NCBI GenBank assembly: GCA_902702965.1
Contig: CACRXP010000642.1
Span: forward strand, 203,215 to 267,214
Origin: Spirometra erinaceieuropaei
Taxonomy: Eukaryota > Platyhelminthes > Cestoda > Diphyllobothriidea > Diphyllobothriidae
Length of the DNA stretch: 64,000 bases
Direction: 5' to 3'
The translations under genes were made by a program, and so were the position numbers. The notes below the pieces were generated by a model that was given only the letters and a program-made list of their open reading frames with translations, was not told the origin of the DNA and searched no databases. Position 1 is the stretch's first letter. Each line of letters starts with the position of its first letter. Shown piece after piece: positions 1 through 11,972 of the stretch.

Positions 1-69
1 ATTAATATGCTTGCTTTGCCATCTTTTAAATTGAAGGGATGTAATCCACTATATATACGGCTCAGATAA
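1..69 (+). pseudogene. Secreted-protein family, 3' end of last exon (copy 0)
   Basis: The window opens inside the last exon of the family described in full at 16.0-19.3 kb. Reading from base 1 gives a peptide ending in ALPSFKLKGCNPLYIRLR and a TAA. This matches the family C-terminus (ALPSCEALRYNPAYIRLG in the 19.3-kb copy). The following ~110 bases also resemble the 3' flank of that copy, so this is the tail of another duplicated unit. The rest lies outside the window, so whether it is intact cannot be judged. Confidence 0.6.
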
Positions 70-1640
70 TTAACGGCATTTAATAATGCCTGGAGTATTT
101 CCGACACAGCACCGCTTTCTCATAGACAGTCAAACTCTTCTACTTCTTCTAAAAGGTTACAGGGCGAATGTTGTAATTTTACCTTAAAATACCATTGCAA
201 TGTATATTTTCATAACTTCCAAGATAAAGCTACACAGCTATTCCATTATTTATGCCTGTTAGGTGGCGGATGCACCTCTACCTTCGATTGAATTCGCTGC
301 AGCATGTTCTAAATGAGCAAAGTGTAATGTAATATGCTTCTCATCAGTGAGTTGATAATGTGATCAGTCTGTTAAATATAGTATGAATGAACTTTAGATG
401 TAGATTACCAGAAGCACAGGATGTTGCATCAAACTGATAGAGGAGACCTTGCACTTGAGAACATATTGGTAAGGGCATATAAATAGCTAAGTGATACAGG
501 AGAGCGAGTCGCTGGCAGTAATCGATAAATAGGCAATATTATTCAAATCAATGTATCAAAAAAGACATGCGGTCAATATTGCCCCCTCGGCACAGAACCG
601 ACGATATTATTTCTAATACGCAAACGGCCAAAGAAGACCGCTTTAGAAGGCAAAGCTGCAAACGCGCTTGGGTTGCTGACCCACGATGACGTTATTTCTT
701 CCGAAATAGCAAATACTTCCCTCCGCCGCAGTTGCAAACTTGGCAGTTAATACTTGTTAACGGTATTTATCAGATATCGTGGGCAGAATCGTTGGTTCCC
801 TGTGAAAAGCGAGATTGGCTTCCTAACGCAAAGGAAATTGGGCATTCAAGAGAAAATTAAAACCGCCATATTCATTTAATCCAATTAAATTAAAATGTCC
901 CTCTTCAATTGCAACTTTGAACACCAGACCAAAACACCAAATTCTTTCTAGATTGTTAATGCCCCGCGTTTATCCTGGTTTTCTCTGAAATTGTATGTAA
1001 AATTAGGAGTCTAATTCGTCCATACGACCGAACACTATTTTCTTTTTCTGAGAAGGACGAATTCCGTGCGTGGATGGAGGAGGAAATTGGCATTTCGATA
1101 CGAAAAGCTAACCACCCCCACCATACGAATAAATACATATCTCTAGCTTATAGTTAACAGTCCATACACAATCTCAGCGTCTCTGCATTGCTTTAAACAC
1201 GGCTTGTCTGTAAGGCTGAGGATATATGCTGATAGATGGCGTTTTTTGTTACTTAGTAAAATTTACCTTCTGGAAGATATATGAAGCTGTAAAGCAGAGT
1301 GTCCATAAGGGAATTCTGTTTGCCATACCTGCTTGGTAGCATGCTGTGCACTGTCCGCATGTTCTCTATATGTGTTAAGCAGAAGACTACCGAGTCGTTT
1401 TCAGAGTATTTCGTATATGTCTGCTAGATTATGAGGTCTGACGTTCTCGCCAACCTTAATCAGGATTACTTGGCGTTCTGTTACTAATAATAGCAGAGAT
1501 TGTTTCGTCAGCATCCGAATGATGAGTGTTTCAGAGCTGACTGCGCAGAATGAAAATAACGCTTGCTTCATTATGCAAAAGTGATCAACAGGTTAGGCAA
1601 TCATTTGATCTACTGCTGTTTGTTCAGTAGGTGGTTAAGC
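70..1640. other. No gene seen
   Basis: Apart from the first ~110 bases of duplicated flank, I see no exon, RNA or mobile element here. The open frames are short and have no recognisable motif. Confidence 0.5.
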
Positions 1641-1750
1641 TCATGAAATGTCAACCGAAATTCCAAAATGCGTTTTCGACTTGAAAAGATTTCTTAAGCA
1701 GGGTTGTACAACTAATAATGATGCAGCATAATTCTATAGTAATTAATTTA

Positions 1751-1808
1751 GTTCGCTCGCTGCGTCCCCTGCATTGACAGCCTTTTGCAGGGGACGCGGC
1801 GAGCGAAC
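1751..1808. repeat. 23-bp near-perfect hairpin
   Basis: Bases 1751-1773 and 1786-1808 are reverse complements over 23 positions with a single mismatch (G.T capable as RNA), around a 12-nt loop. The stem is GC-rich in an AT-rich setting. It sits just upstream of a GIY-YIG coding remnant, so it may be a structure of that retroelement or a short foldback made at insertion. Confidence 0.85.
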
Positions 1809-2440
1809 TTGTCAGACGGCGCTTAACTACCTCTGTCACGAGAGCATTCCTCGCTGCAAATTTACGCAAAAAACTCTCACATCCTACGTTTGGGAGGTAA
1901 AAAGAGACTACCGTTGGAGGCCACATCAATGTGATCTACTCATTCACTTGCTTCTGCGGAGCGGGATACATCGGCGGTACAACGAGGCGCCTGGTAAAGA
2001 GAGTGCATGAATATATGCCCGCCTGGCTAGACAGAAGTCAGACCCGATCGGTTTCGAGTTCTATTCTCGCGCATTTAATCGATACCGATCACCGAGTCGA
2101 CTCCAAGGACGTATTTCAGGTTGTCTATGGAATACCAACAAGTTTCTCTATAGGCCTACGCCAACGGATACTACCAACGGTCGAGGCAGTGGTTATACGG
2201 CTAGCGAATCCGGTTTTATGCTGTCAGAAAACCCTAACACAAGCGCTTTCGCTGCCGTGGCCAGCGCCAACCTCACGTGATGACGACATGTCGCCTCAAA
2301 TGCCTAATTACAGTGACGGGTACTCCGTGTACTCAATCCAAGAACATCGCTCAAACACTCGCTTACCTCCCTCCCCTCGCTCTAAGGACCAAAATCCGCC
2401 GACCTCGTCATGCGGGCGGCATGGGGAAGATGAGTGTTAA
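1809..2440 (+). pseudogene. GIY-YIG endonuclease C-terminal remnant (retroelement family 2)
   Basis: The frame from 1931 encodes VIYSFTCFCGAGYIGGTTRR, i.e. the two GIY-YIG signature strands separated by a CxC pair, followed by a basic stretch RRLVKRVHEY where the family has its catalytic Arg and Glu region. About 60 residues on it reads SSILAHLIDTDHRVD and then TVEAVVIRLANPVLCCQK and LPWP, a layout I associate with the endonuclease end of flatworm reverse-transcriptase proteins. The His-Xn-GH segment of the main PLE family is absent, so this is a separate lineage. No reverse transcriptase is recognisable upstream; the copy is 5'-truncated. Frame is open to 2440, beyond the likely natural end near 2270. 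A related remnant lies at 17.5-18.3 kb. Confidence 0.65.
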
Positions 2441-2509
2441 TGACCTAATTCCCCTTGAGACACCTATAAACACCGTTGGTTTTGTAAATTTTCATTCCTT
2501 TATGTAACT

Positions 2510-4470
2510 GTATTGGCCTGACGAACAATTACCCAAAAACACGTGTTTGCCAAAAAGAAAGTTGTTAGATAACAACAATTACCGACAGATGCACACCAGC
2601 AAGACTCCCTTCTATCACCACTAAAGCCTGTGCGTTAACAAAACATGAACGTCTTAGTCTAGAGCATCATTTTATGCGACCCCTGTTTATATTATTGCCC
2701 ACGTACCTCGAAAACTTTTTGTGTGATTTGCTAATGATTAACTTTTATAGGCTGATTGCCAAACTTTAGTGCGTTTACTTTTATAGAAAAACCGCCTCGC
2801 AGTCCTTCTGATTGTAGTCAGATCGACAGCAGGACATTGCGAGGTATGGTGTGTAAACGTGAATAGAATCACACACATAAGTCAGCAGCTCAAAAGACCG
2901 CCTGACCACAGTTCAAAGAATAAGCACCGTGGCTTCATAAGTCCAACGAAATAAGTAACTGATTTGCCTTGCACAAATTTTGTAGCAAATTTGCTATTGA
3001 AATGTTAAGCAATCCCAGGAAGGCCCACTTGGGTCCAATCATAAATTATTCCGTGTGACGAAGAAGCCCTCCTTGTCTGGGATAGTCTGTTGGACAATGC
3101 GTGTCATAGGACCTTACGCGGACCTCATAACATGACATTGAAATGGGCACGCTGCCTAAGTAATAAAGTTAGCCCTGCGTAAAATTATACGCTAGGCAAA
3201 ATACTTCCGTGTCGTAACTGTAGGAAACCTTGGAATAAAACTGAAGCATTGCCTTAATTCTGATCCTTGCTCTACCTTAAGCCTTAAAATTGCAGCTAAC
3301 TCTGACTACCATTTTAACTCTAAACTTGATAATATCTTACATAACCACCAACGTTCAATCTTTCCTTGAACCTAATGCTTGGCTTAACCCAAAACCTTAC
3401 CTGAAATTTAACCCACATTTACTGTAAATTGGCTCAAAACCAATTGTGTTAGAGGGAGTGCCTGTTTTAGTGTCTTGTTTAAAAGTCCACACAAGTTAGT
3501 CCTGCCGAATGAGGACAGCGAAGGCAGAATCAGAGGGACGTTCAGGGAGTGAGCAGTTCTAACGTCAATTTACATCGGACAATCCAGCAAGCCAAATCAG
3601 GCGGGCATAAAAACGCCAGACTTTCGATTTATTATGTAATTAATGCATGTGTCTCCTACAACAGGTCGCGCGGGAATTGTGCTGGTCCAGCGCGGGTCTC
3701 CGAGTCGAGGTATGCCAGACATTGCTAGGCTGCGAACCCGCAAGAAATGTCATGAACAGTAAAGAAGTAGCGCGCCAGGCGCAGGATCTTCGCATCGTGG
3801 CCAAACGCAGGTTTTGAAAAGAACAACGATAAATTATATAATGCTGATTTTGTCAATCTCGAAAAGAGGAAGGTGAGGAAGGGGTGAGTGCGATTATAAC
3901 TATAGATTTATTCACGTCAAGTTCACCATCCATAAAGCGGCCATGCTGGGAAGGACACGGTGGATCGTCGGAAATTACTGTCGACTTTGAGGATTGATCG
4001 AATTCTTGACTTGGTCTAGGGAGATAGTGCTAGTCTTACATGGCAGCAAATGACTAGACATGCATAGACATTTCACATAAAAACAAAAAACAAGTGTCAT
4101 GGGAGAATTGTCTGATGGGAAAAAAGATAGTATTGACTATTATTTTGTCGCATGTATTGCAACACAAACAGTACAAATGACTGTTATGAATGACGGAAAC
4201 ATTGGACGACATGCGCATCCAAATAGCCAAATAGATTTGTGTACATTCATCAATCATAATAAATGAAATAGGACAACCTGAAAAAGAACACTATCTATTT
4301 GGCATTTGAAATAAATGGGTCTACCCAATTTACTGAAACTCAAGCGGATTTACTAATCCAAATGGCAATTTGGCGAGCATACGTTTACTTTTGATAACTT
4401 CACTTCAGGCCTATGCATTTGTATGGCTAATAAAAGATGCTGCGTTTCTAGTTTTGAGGAGGACGGTGAC
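2510..4470. other. No gene seen
   Basis: No open frame with a recognisable domain and no clear repeat. A missing last exon of the minus-strand family copy at 5.5-6.1 kb would be expected around 3-4 kb, but I could not find it. Confidence 0.4.
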
Positions 4471-4479
4471 TGAAAAACT

Positions 4480-5140
4480 TAAGTCACAGTCCGCGTCATG
4501 GGAAATGTGGGTACCGGAAAAGATAATTATATGCGGGTAGCTTTAAGCCATGGCAACCGCGGGACCTGTATGAAGATCTCCTGTGGGCATAGAACCGTTT
4601 TGCTTAGCCTGATTGCAGCCGCCTCTGCCATAACTAACATGCGCTGTTCAAATAATATTTGATAGTTCGGTGGAACCTTGTTAGTAAATCGGATAGCCTA
4701 TCTGGCATCTATACGGTGGTCTGTTTCTGCCGTGCGCGCGAGGAAAGATTGGTTAATGTTCCTCATTTGATCTTTTCCTAAGCAGTTTATTAACATATAC
4801 TTAAGACTTCAGACGCACGCCGCCGAAACCAGCTGAAGGCCTTGTGTGTTCTAGGACAGTTTTCCTAACTCTACCTAGTTGGGGTTCCGGTCAGGTTAGC
4901 AAAACAGAATGCACATCGATGAGGCTTCGAGCGAGGTTTTTTCGAGAGATGCAGACGAATAACTGTTTTCGTAACGAAGTGGATCTTCAGGGAGGACGGA
5001 TTGTGGTTTGCATTCGTGAATACTGAAAAGGAGGAAGTGTGTTTCGATTTTTCCACGTTTAAACCAAATGGACTGCCCTTTATGAGGTCCTCGACAGGTG
5101 GGCGCGTGTGGTTATTATTTGACACGAGTGGCGACCTAGT
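4480..5140. repeat. Duplicated intron block of the secreted-protein family
   Basis: This block recurs, in the matching orientation relative to each gene copy, at about 17.1-18.5 kb, 33.2-34.15 kb and partly 37.79-37.96 kb. Anchors include GATAATTATATGCGGGTAG and GATCTCCTGTGGGCATAG. It corresponds to the long intron between the middle and last exons and includes the tail of the family-2 GIY-YIG remnant, so that insertion predates the duplication. Confidence 0.6.
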
Positions 5141-5472
5141 TCATATACTCACCCTTGTACAGGTGCTGTCTAGTTAATTTTCAGTCGCATTGCTCCACGA
5201 TAGGGAATACTAATTATTTGTAATACGATTTATAGCTCGGTCGATCTGGCTTAGGTCGTTATAGCCGGTTTGCAATGAAGGCGTTCTCATTGTAACATCG
5301 TAAGTTTAACTTGAAACCTTGAGCTAATATGAGGAATGCTTATGTGTAGTATAAACTGCACGGAAAATGTAACGCACGTAACCGAAGTCAATAGGGTTTT
5401 GATTTTGAAAGTGCTAATTTATGTTCACTTTTAAGCATTGCGCATACAAAATTAAAGATAAGCCAAACTCAT

Positions 5473-6107
5473 CGTACGCAATATGATAATTTTGAGGACT
5501 GAAAATTGAGCCTTACTGCAAAAACGTTGGCCATTTCTGAACGCCATTATAAAAACACAACTTATTACTGAGTTTATTTCGATAATTTCCAATCGAAAGT
5601 CACACCTATACCATACATAAGATGACGAAGGGTTGTTGCTTCCCAAGTCAAAAGTAATTTGACCCTCTCCTCCATGGTTGTATGATTGCCAAAGTAAGGA
5701 CATGTACGTCCACCATGGGAAACTGAAATAGCAATTGCAAAATATGGAGGCGCCTTAGGATACGACCTATATTTATTAAACTTTAATCAAGATTCATAAT
5801 ATAAGAACATATAGTGAACTCTACGCAAGTTTCTCATATCTTCTGGAACCTGTAAGCGTTCCCTAGGTCCTTCTCTCGCCGGTTCATAATTCCTTCGCAA
5901 ACGGCAAGTAAAACGAACTTGTTCTTAGTTTGTGGTGCAGAAGTCAGTGTGAATGAAATTTAGCTTGCTGTCCCTATTCCATGCAAACCATCCTTCATTT
6001 GACTACCTACTAATGCAATTAATGCTTGTGACATGAAATGCCAGATTTTCACAGCTACAAGTAAGTGCACTAGGATTTAATAATGTCAGCATAACAAAGT
6101 GTGCCAT
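5473..6107 (-). pseudogene. Secreted-protein family, copy 1 (two exons, broken)
   Basis: Signal exon: an ATG at 6107 starts MAHFVMLTLLNPSALTCSC, a hydrophobic leader followed by the family C-x-C; the frame hits TAG after about 34 codons because of an extra base shared with the 16-kb and 37-kb copies. Middle exon: 5722 to 5473, after an intact ...TTTCAG acceptor. It is 250 nt instead of the family's 254, because of a 4-nt deletion that shifts the frame between the CPYFGNHTT part and the CDFRLEIIEINSV part. The donor that is GGTGAGT in the 16-kb copy is GATGAGT here, so GT is lost. The first intron donor region is also changed. No last exon was found. I call this a pseudogene; the family function is unknown. 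Confidence 0.7.
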
Positions 6108-6364
6108 TTTGTATTTCAATTGTCCTGCATGCGCATTTATGGGAAATCATAATCGCAGAACTCCGCCAATCGATTACGGCGGCCAAGAGCCTCACATATA
6201 TAAACTTTGCATGCATTGACAAGGTGACTGGCAGCTCAGACAGTGAGACTCAGCAAGGAACTGAATTAGGTAGTTTTAATTATAGGGTTCTCTATCCTAT
6301 ATGCCATGGTTGATAATGGAATAAATTGCTGATACACACGATTATGCGAGTAACAGGAACAAGT

Positions 6365-7520
6365 TGATAAGAAGAAGAGACCATCGCTGAAGCAAGAACT
6401 TTATTCACCTAGCGTTTCGGATTCTCAATTAAACCCATCATCAGAGGCAGTATCAGAAACGAGCAGTCGCTGTGCTACGGCATACCTATAATAATTAACC
6501 ACTCTCCCCTTCATCTGGAACAACTGCCCGCTGTTGTGCTAATGGCTTGACGGCCGACATGCAGCTTGTTAATTGCTGAAATCTCATCATCTTCGTTGGA
6601 TGTTGGCATTAGAATTGCTAGGCCACCTGAGCCAACAGCCCTCGCACTCCTCGAGTGGTTAAATACCTCGGTCAATTTATGACTCAGCACAAAATATGGA
6701 GTGGGGAGATCGTTGGATTTCCTGATAGAATAGGGTTCCCTGAACCATGACTAAAGCAACAGGTAGATCGCGCGATTATGGCCTCTAGCGAGAAGAAAGT
6801 CTTTTCCAATGGGCCGTGACCTGAGGGTTGAAGTTATTTCTTCGCAGTGTTGCCGCGTTTTCGGCGATTCGCATCCGGAACAGTCTCTTAGCTTCTCCAA
6901 AGTAGTTGCTCTGCCCGCAACACCACTAAATCCGGTAAACCATTGCAGATGTTTTTTGTTGTGGCAGTGGATCTTTTGGTCTCATTACCTGATGCCTTAT
7001 GGTTACCTCGGAGACATTCGTGATTCACGGGATGGCTAGTAAGAATTTGGGTCGTTAAGACTTTGTCGCTTGTCTCCTTTGCGCAAGCAGCGGTTGGCAA
7101 AGTTAAGCGGGTAGCCATTTTCTCTGAAATTCCGTCGAAGATAGTTGATTTTGCCAAATATGTCTTTCGTTTCACTGCAGTGTGTTTCAGAAGGCTGATA
7201 TACCGGCCTTATGCAACTGCATTTGTGGTTGATTTGGTGGTCGGTGTTGAAGTTCAGTATTGGTGTCAAGTTCCTTGCTTGTCTGAACGCTTTGATCATT
7301 AGGTAAGCACAATCTTTGCGACAGACAAAGACATCAAGGTTATTTTCTTCCTTTCCCATCTTAAATGTTATGTCAGCGAAGACGTTGTTAAGACGATCTT
7401 TGAACGTCACAACCCCATAACTGATTTCGAAAACCGCATGTCGAATAAAAATGTTTGACTGAAGTTCACCTGCCAATAGAAGCAAAGAGACGAACCTGGC
7501 GTTGGGAATAGTGTTCACAT
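6365..7520 (-). pseudogene. Penelope-like element, RT end to 3' terminus
   Basis: The minus frame 7518-7036 reads TFKDRLNNVFADITFKM...ILNFNTDHQINHKCS...ETHCSETKD...ENGYPLNF. This matches position for position the segment after the YVDD motif of the better PLE at 42.6-44.2 kb (SHKRSCVRTLYRRVETHC...MNGYPGNF). The GIY-YIG part (about 6.75-7.0 kb) is recognisable only as degenerate fragments. The 3' end carries a hammerhead-like core, then AATAAA and a TCTTCTTCTT tail at about 6370. Numerous stops and frameshifts make it non-coding. It is 5'-truncated, and another PLE piece follows upstream. Confidence 0.75.
6407..6448 (-). ncRNA. Hammerhead-ribozyme-like motif, PLE 3' end
   Basis: On the minus strand: CTGATGA (6444-6438), one T, then stem II GGGTTT/GAATCC (6 pairs with wobbles), GAAAC, and a 3' AGGT able to pair with the GCCT before the core as stem I. 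The base before the expected cleavage nucleotide is C rather than U, so activity is doubtful. An AATAAA follows 3 nt after stem I. Confidence 0.6.
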
Positions 7521-7529
7521 ATGGGCTCG

Positions 7530-7930
7530 CTCGTGGCTAACTTCTCCGCGTATTCGAAGTATCATCACCGAGCATGGCAGGGGAACGTCATTGAACTTGT
7601 TAATAGACTGAAGTTAGTGAACCATGACTTAAGCGGCTCGCGTCTCAAGCAAAAAAACTTTTTGCAAGAATTTCGGTGTGGTCGAATTTAAAAGTGCAAC
7701 CGTATCTCGTTGAATAAACGGCAACTTGTGAGCTGGCGTCATTTCTGCGCACTGCTGAAGCGTGTTTGACCATTCGTGTTCGGAGCCGTTATTCGGTTTT
7801 TCTGACGTAGTTGTTTTTTCCGTTCTCGCACCATATCCGAAAAACAACTCCAGTCATCACCTACCTGGGTAGCGGGTCTTTCGGTTTGATTACCTGACGC
7901 CTGATGGTCGCCTCCGGCCTGTGCGCCAAT
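7530..7930 (-). pseudogene. PLE GIY-YIG domain fragment
   Basis: A second, separate PLE piece in the same orientation. The minus frame contains EKTTTSEKPNNGSEHEWSNT and further degenerate endonuclease-end sequence. At DNA level it aligns with the GIY-YIG region of the 12.8-13.3 and 60.9-61.4 kb copies (shared stretches such as GCGTGTTTGACCATTCG). No intact frame remains. Confidence 0.55.
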
Positions 7931-7999
7931 ACAACGAATCTTGGAAAGTGATTAAAAAGTGCAGGAATGGAAATATTGCGGATAAAACCACTTTTTGTC

Positions 8000-9120
8000 T
8001 TCCGACTTTGAATTTTTCAAAAAAAGTGTTATTAGAGGAAAAACTTTGACAATATATCTAATATACGCATTGACTACTTAATCAATCTAAGGCATGGAAA
8101 ATACCCTGACAAAAGTATTGGTGATTATTTATATAAAACACAGACGTACTATCAAGACGATTTGATTTATTGACTTATGAGGCAAAAACCGAATTTTTCG
8201 AATCTTCTTTAGTGAAGCACCATCGTATTATCAAAACGGAAGTATGGGATTCTGAGATAATTTTATATGGCTAGATGTCCACATATTGAAGCACCCAAAT
8301 TAAATGAGGGGACTATTTCCGCGTATAGAGTCCTTAGACTATGTAGGGTTCCTCGGTGAAGGCATTCATGACAAGACATTCTTGCGTCTGACGAAATTGC
8401 CTTGCAGTTCACGTTTACTTACTCTCTGCCATTGTGAGCATTTTGAAAAAATCTTTAAAATATTAAATACTCTTACCGTTTTGATGTTGTCCTTTGCTCT
8501 CCATTCCCAGGCACGACTGAATAAAATATGTACTACTGCAACAATTTGCACGATTGGATGAATTCGGTTTGCAGGTGACTGTGTACTTTGCTCATTGGAA
8601 AGAAGGCATCTGCACCCCTAATCTAGTTATAAATTCATTTTAAGTCGCAAATCGCACACCAAAATACATGTTCGTCATACTTCTTCGTTTGGCTTTACTC
8701 ATGCCAGTTAGTTAAGGATTGAAGTTAACATCTAGCACTGGATGTCATGTGGACTGTCATGGGCAAAATACTCTCTCCCAATGATATCCCAGTACATGTC
8801 CGACCTGCTTGAAATTCTCGCATGGTAAAGCAGTTTCCCATAAACTTCGACCCTGACTGACATACAGAGAACATTTCGTAGTAAAGCTTTATGTATCACC
8901 TTGACGACCTGCCGAGACTAAAGTGTGGATGCGGTCTATGTCTAAAGGAACTGAGACGAATACTTGGTCATTGTGATAACATATTTTATTCACCATCACA
9001 CTCAAATTTAATCACGAGCCCAGTCTTTAAAGCACCTGTTGAGCATGTGGCTAAGCAGCTTTAGCAATTATGCCCGCTAGAGCTAACTTATCCAAGTGAA
9101 GTTTTGCCGTCCTTACACGA
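8000..9120 (+). repeat. Segmental duplication unit, mate at 62.95-63.99 kb
   Basis: Direct duplicate of the right end of the window. Anchors: CCAAATTAAATGAG at 8290 and 63178, and the region around 8510-8800 against 63400-63670 (both with a GCTCATTGGA/ACTCATTGGA stretch and a TCATG(C/T)CAG(T/C)TAGTT stretch). Divergence is considerable. No conserved open frame was found in it. Confidence 0.55.
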
Positions 9121-9349
9121 GAGTGGAGGATTGGCGTAAGGCGGAATGCCTTCTGGCGAACTATGGAAGCGGACCTTGGCTGATGTTCCAAACACTGCTA
9201 TAAATGGATTTCCGATAAATAGGCATAATGGTGATCACATGAATAATTTTTCATCTGAAGAATAAAATTACAGAAAAAGCCGGGTGCCGGGGGAGGATGC
9301 GCACGTTTTGACCTGTGCCATTACTCAATTTTTTGTTGGTAAAAAATCT

Positions 9350-10900
9350 GGTCATTTGATATGTGGACTAGGTCGCTTGGAGTGGAGTGCCCAGTTGCGG
9401 GTTCGGCCGTGCCATCCACCTACGGCCTCCCCGCCTCCGGTCTCCTGCGATCTCTCCTGACACCAGCTCGAGTGTGTAAGGAGGATTGAGGCAGTTAGAC
9501 GAATTGAAAGTTATCTACCACTGTAAACTAACTCAAACACAAGTTGCCATGCCTGATATTACCATTCTGTGGGCCATTCTGTGGACACCGTCGGCAACAA
9601 GGTTCGAGATGTCGCATTTGTGTTTAGCTTCGCAAAAATGTCAACTAGCCCAAAACAATGATCATTTTCATTAAAAGCTTTGCAGTGATCGTAAACCACA
9701 TAGTTCCTCTAACAGCCTTTGCATTCGCTTTTTAACACGCTTCGTTTTTTTGTTTTCTCAATTTGCGGATCGCCATGACACACGTCTTTATGAGAGGTCT
9801 GGTAGGAGATGTTTGTTTGCTAATGGCTAACCCAATTAGACCCTTTCAGTCGATTTGAGTCCGCATGTTTAGCCAGATAGGTTATGTGATTACCTTTACG
9901 ATCCGCCTTTAAAATATTCTTATTGTCGTCTAGACATCCACCAGGTCACATTAAAATGTGTTGATGTCTTGTATCGTGTAGTGTGATTAATTGGGATGGT
10001 TTTGATTTAGGAATATCTACTTTTTAGTATATCCGTGTAAACACTTCTTATTATCAGTGTTTGTCGGTAATAGCATACTGCCTCTATCATGCGCCTCTGT
10101 GCGACTGCTGGTTGGGCTCGAGTGACAGCCCGTAAGGCACAACGGAACTAGCGAGTTTCGTAAGAACAATCGGTGAGCGTCCCTTACCACTACGTATCAT
10201 GTTAAAACGCACTGCACTCAGTAAAAAGTTTGGCTAACCGCATACTCAAATTACGATATCTTAAAATTCAAAGTCAAAAATCCTTCTTGTCAGGCCTTAA
10301 TCTCCTCACTATCTTTAATTTATTGTGTTTATTGTTTACACGATCAAATTAGTAGGGTACTTTCAGTGGCACCAGTTGCGGACAGGTAAGTGGGACAACG
10401 TCTGTTTGTTAAACAGCACGACCCCTCTGTGTCAAGCAGTTAGGATGTTGGTGAGGCTGAAATGTAAGCGTGGCAATGCTAAAAATACGCAACGTCGGCA
10501 TAAGGATAGGTGACTGTGATGGCGGCATGTTCGATCTCAGTTTGCGCATTTCGGTCGGACAGGGTGCAGGCGGTGTGAATGAGGTCAGTTTTGGAGAGAA
10601 TCATCTCATAAGAACAGTGCTGAAAGAAAAGAAGAAAGTAATAAATTGACAATGCGATCGACACAATTCTACGCCGTCGTGAAAAACATTATTGTTATAA
10701 TATTCTATCAAGTAGGTCGGAGCAGGAAACCGCCTGGCTGTTTTTGATGATTAAATGCAACAGTTTCATCAGTATAACCGAGCTATATGCAATCACTGGG
10801 GGACCGTAGCTGATTAATATAAAGCTGTGAGATGTGTACCAAAAAAACACCAAGAGACTTGAGAAAAAAATATATGCATATACGGTTTTGGTAGATTAGC
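9350..10900 (+). repeat. Segmental duplication unit, mate at 28.85-30.15 kb
   Basis: Direct duplicate: GTGGACACCGTCGGCA occurs at 9582 and 28910, and homology continues through GGTTTTGATT, GACAGGTAAGTGGGACAAC and the GTATATATGG/GCATATACGG end. The copy here contains a tRNA-headed repeat fragment that the mate lacks, so the duplicates differ by an insertion or a deletion. No gene is visible in either. Confidence 0.6.
10082..10195 (+). mobile_element. tRNA-headed hammerhead repeat, 3' part only
   Basis: Matches the 3' portion of the 312-bp repeat: ATCATGCGCC, TTGGGCTCGAG, AAGGCACAACGGAAC and ATCGGTGAGCG in order. The tRNA-like head and hammerhead region are absent. It interrupts the duplication unit shared with 29.4 kb. 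Confidence 0.65.
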
Positions 10901-10989
10901 GCTCACAGAACGCGGTAAGGTGCACGTTTGTCCCCTGTGCCTTGGGGTCCAGTCTCTGGCCCCGGCAGCATCCACACGCCAGCAAGTAA

Positions 10990-11085
10990 TGTATACAGAA
11001 TAACATTATCGACAAGTAAATGGGAAACTGGAATGGCCAGTCTTGGTTTACTAGCCATCAGCAGTCTTCATATTCGACCGCAGAC
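10990..11085 (-). mobile_element. tRNA-headed hammerhead repeat, degenerate middle part
   Basis: Recognisable by AACTGGAATGGCCA and by the decayed hammerhead region and ACATTATCGACAAG. Heavily mutated. Confidence 0.45.
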
Positions 11086-11329
11086 TCTGAGAACCCTGAG
11101 GATAACTAGAATGAATATGGGGGAGGGCAAATTAGGTGGACATTTGCGCAATCAGGAAAAACTGCCAAGTATTAATGTAGTTAAAAAGAATAAGATTAAT
11201 TTCAGAAATGCACTACATATAATAATCTATTAGATAATCCTATGGTGCAGGCAATATTGGTCGTACGAGTCGTCGCCTGTCTACAATAATATGAGAAAAC
11301 CTGCAGTCATAACTGACGAAAGGTAAAAT

Positions 11330-11880
11330 TAAGAGCATACATTTAGGGACCTAGCTAATGACATGCGTCGAAATTTACCGATGATTGCCAATCACTCGCG
11401 AACCGACACCATTTAATGAGTCCGATTTCTATGGTTATTAACTACAAGTTTAAAAGGATGAAAAACAGAAAGAATAGTTAATGGCAGTGTTGCGTTATTT
11501 AGAAATGTCGATTTATTTTGAAAAGCGCAATATCCCGAAAACTGCAATAATGGCTCTAATTAAGTCAAGTTCGGTTTTAGATGTACAGAATGTATGTTCA
11601 TAATAAAATCGAGAAAAATATGAGAGAAGAGATAAAATAACATCTAATACCAGTGTTCTAGTGAAGTTTACGTCTAAATATCGTGTAATAAGTAGTGTGA
11701 TTGCATAGATGACAGTTTGTCAACTGCCTTCATTCTGAGCGCAGATTCCAAAACAGTTTCCAGTGAGTCCTCCTTTTTGTTTGATTGAAGTAATTAAGAT
11801 GAGGTTCAACAAGAGAAGCTGGATTTTGTTTCGTTTCATCGATGGGGATGTCGTATGATTTATTAAACGGCCAATTAATA
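11330..11880 (+). repeat. 3'-flank block of the secreted-protein family
   Basis: Aligns with the regions downstream of the last exon in other copies (19.56-20.3 and 38.86-39.48 kb) and with 25.14-25.9 kb. Shared anchors are the GTCGAAATT..ACGGATG / CGCAAACCGACA stretch and the TTTTGATTTTACTGATGGG-like stretch. No gene-family exon is recognisable next to it, so the exons may have been lost. Confidence 0.5.
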
Positions 11881-11972
11881 TGTTTCATTTATTGCCTAAT
11901 TGTTCTTCGTTACCTATATTTTTAAAAAAATTCTGACTTGGAAAACGACAAGTGGTTTCACCAAAAACACCG

